From Micromonospora sp. WMMA1947 (GTDB taxonomy: Bacteria; Actinomycetota; Actinomycetes; Mycobacteriales; Micromonosporaceae), in contig NZ_CP114909.1 of NCBI RefSeq assembly GCF_027497355.1, forward strand, positions 3,367,001 to 3,431,000: a stretch of DNA of 64,000 nucleotides, given 5' to 3'. A program made the position numbers and the translations under genes. The notes beneath the pieces were generated by a model that did not search any database, had not been told where the DNA came from, and was given only the letters and a program-made list of their open reading frames with translations. Positions 63,996 through 64,000 of this stretch are shown here, piece after piece; the stretch's first letter is position 1, and each line of letters begins with the position of its first letter.

Positions 63996-64000
63996 CCGCA

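Overview
The window looks like a chromosome segment of a high-GC actinobacterium of the Micromonosporaceae, most likely Micromonospora. The evidence is strong GC bias at third codon positions, frequent GTG starts, many genes whose start codon sits 6-7 nt after a -10-like hexamer (leaderless mRNAs), and the actinobacterial gene order holA-rpsT-lepA-hemW-hrcA-dnaJ-rsmE-phoH-ybeY-CorC-era-recO-uppS-glyS-dusB-ppdK-dgt-dnaG. No rRNA, tRNA, CRISPR array, transposase or prophage gene was seen.

Layout. 1-5.2 kb: end of holA, a membrane protein, rpsT, a phosphotransferase-fold kinase, a DUF4240 protein and lepA. 5.2-6.3 kb: a tandem duplication of a GlsB/YeaQ-type stress membrane protein with its own sigma-B-like promoter and terminator. 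6.4-9.5 kb: a sugar ABC importer. 9.5-13.3 kb: a lysozyme-fold protein, a crotonase, hemW and a DUF4870 protein. 13.4-16.5 kb: heat-shock unit hrcA-dnaJ-rsmE under a CIRCE operator. 16.6-23.5 kb: SDR, HIT protein, serine hydrolase, then phoH-ybeY-CorC-CDA-like-era. 23.7-28.1 kb: membrane acyltransferase, DUF4097 lipoprotein, recO-uppS and small proteins. 28.1-33.5 kb: gnd and a TPP-riboswitch-controlled ykoEDC vitamin B1 (precursor) importer. 33.6-38 kb: alpha/beta hydrolase, SIS protein, a DUF6328 protein with another sigma-B-like promoter, and a long acyl-CoA dehydrogenase. 38.3-42 kb: znuACB zinc importer with a Zur-type box and a SmtB-like ArsR sensor. 42-47 kb: small proteins, glyS, an AbiEi/DUF559-like protein and dusB. 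47-51 kb: secreted C39-like protease, a repeat-rich 1-kb gap and a GH20 hexosaminidase. 51-61 kb: ppdK, VOC protein, dgt, an IdeR-box-controlled siderophore-interacting protein, an ABC exporter with its HTH regulator, and dnaG. 61-64 kb: TetR-ABC exporter operon with a perfect operator, and a GNAT acetyltransferase.

The most unusual content is intergenic. At least four families of short imperfect palindromes recur, and within each family the length is constant: 56, 50, 61 and 57 bp. Some copies differ by paired changes that keep the hairpin. Most lie between convergent genes. Two copies of the 56-bp family instead sit at the promoters of the HIT gene and dusB, and both supply the same TACACT hexamer exactly 6 nt before the start codon. 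There is also a perfect 50-bp palindrome next to a 13-fold heptamer repeat. These look like a set of small structured repeats, some of them used as terminators or promoters, rather than ordinary gene-end hairpins.
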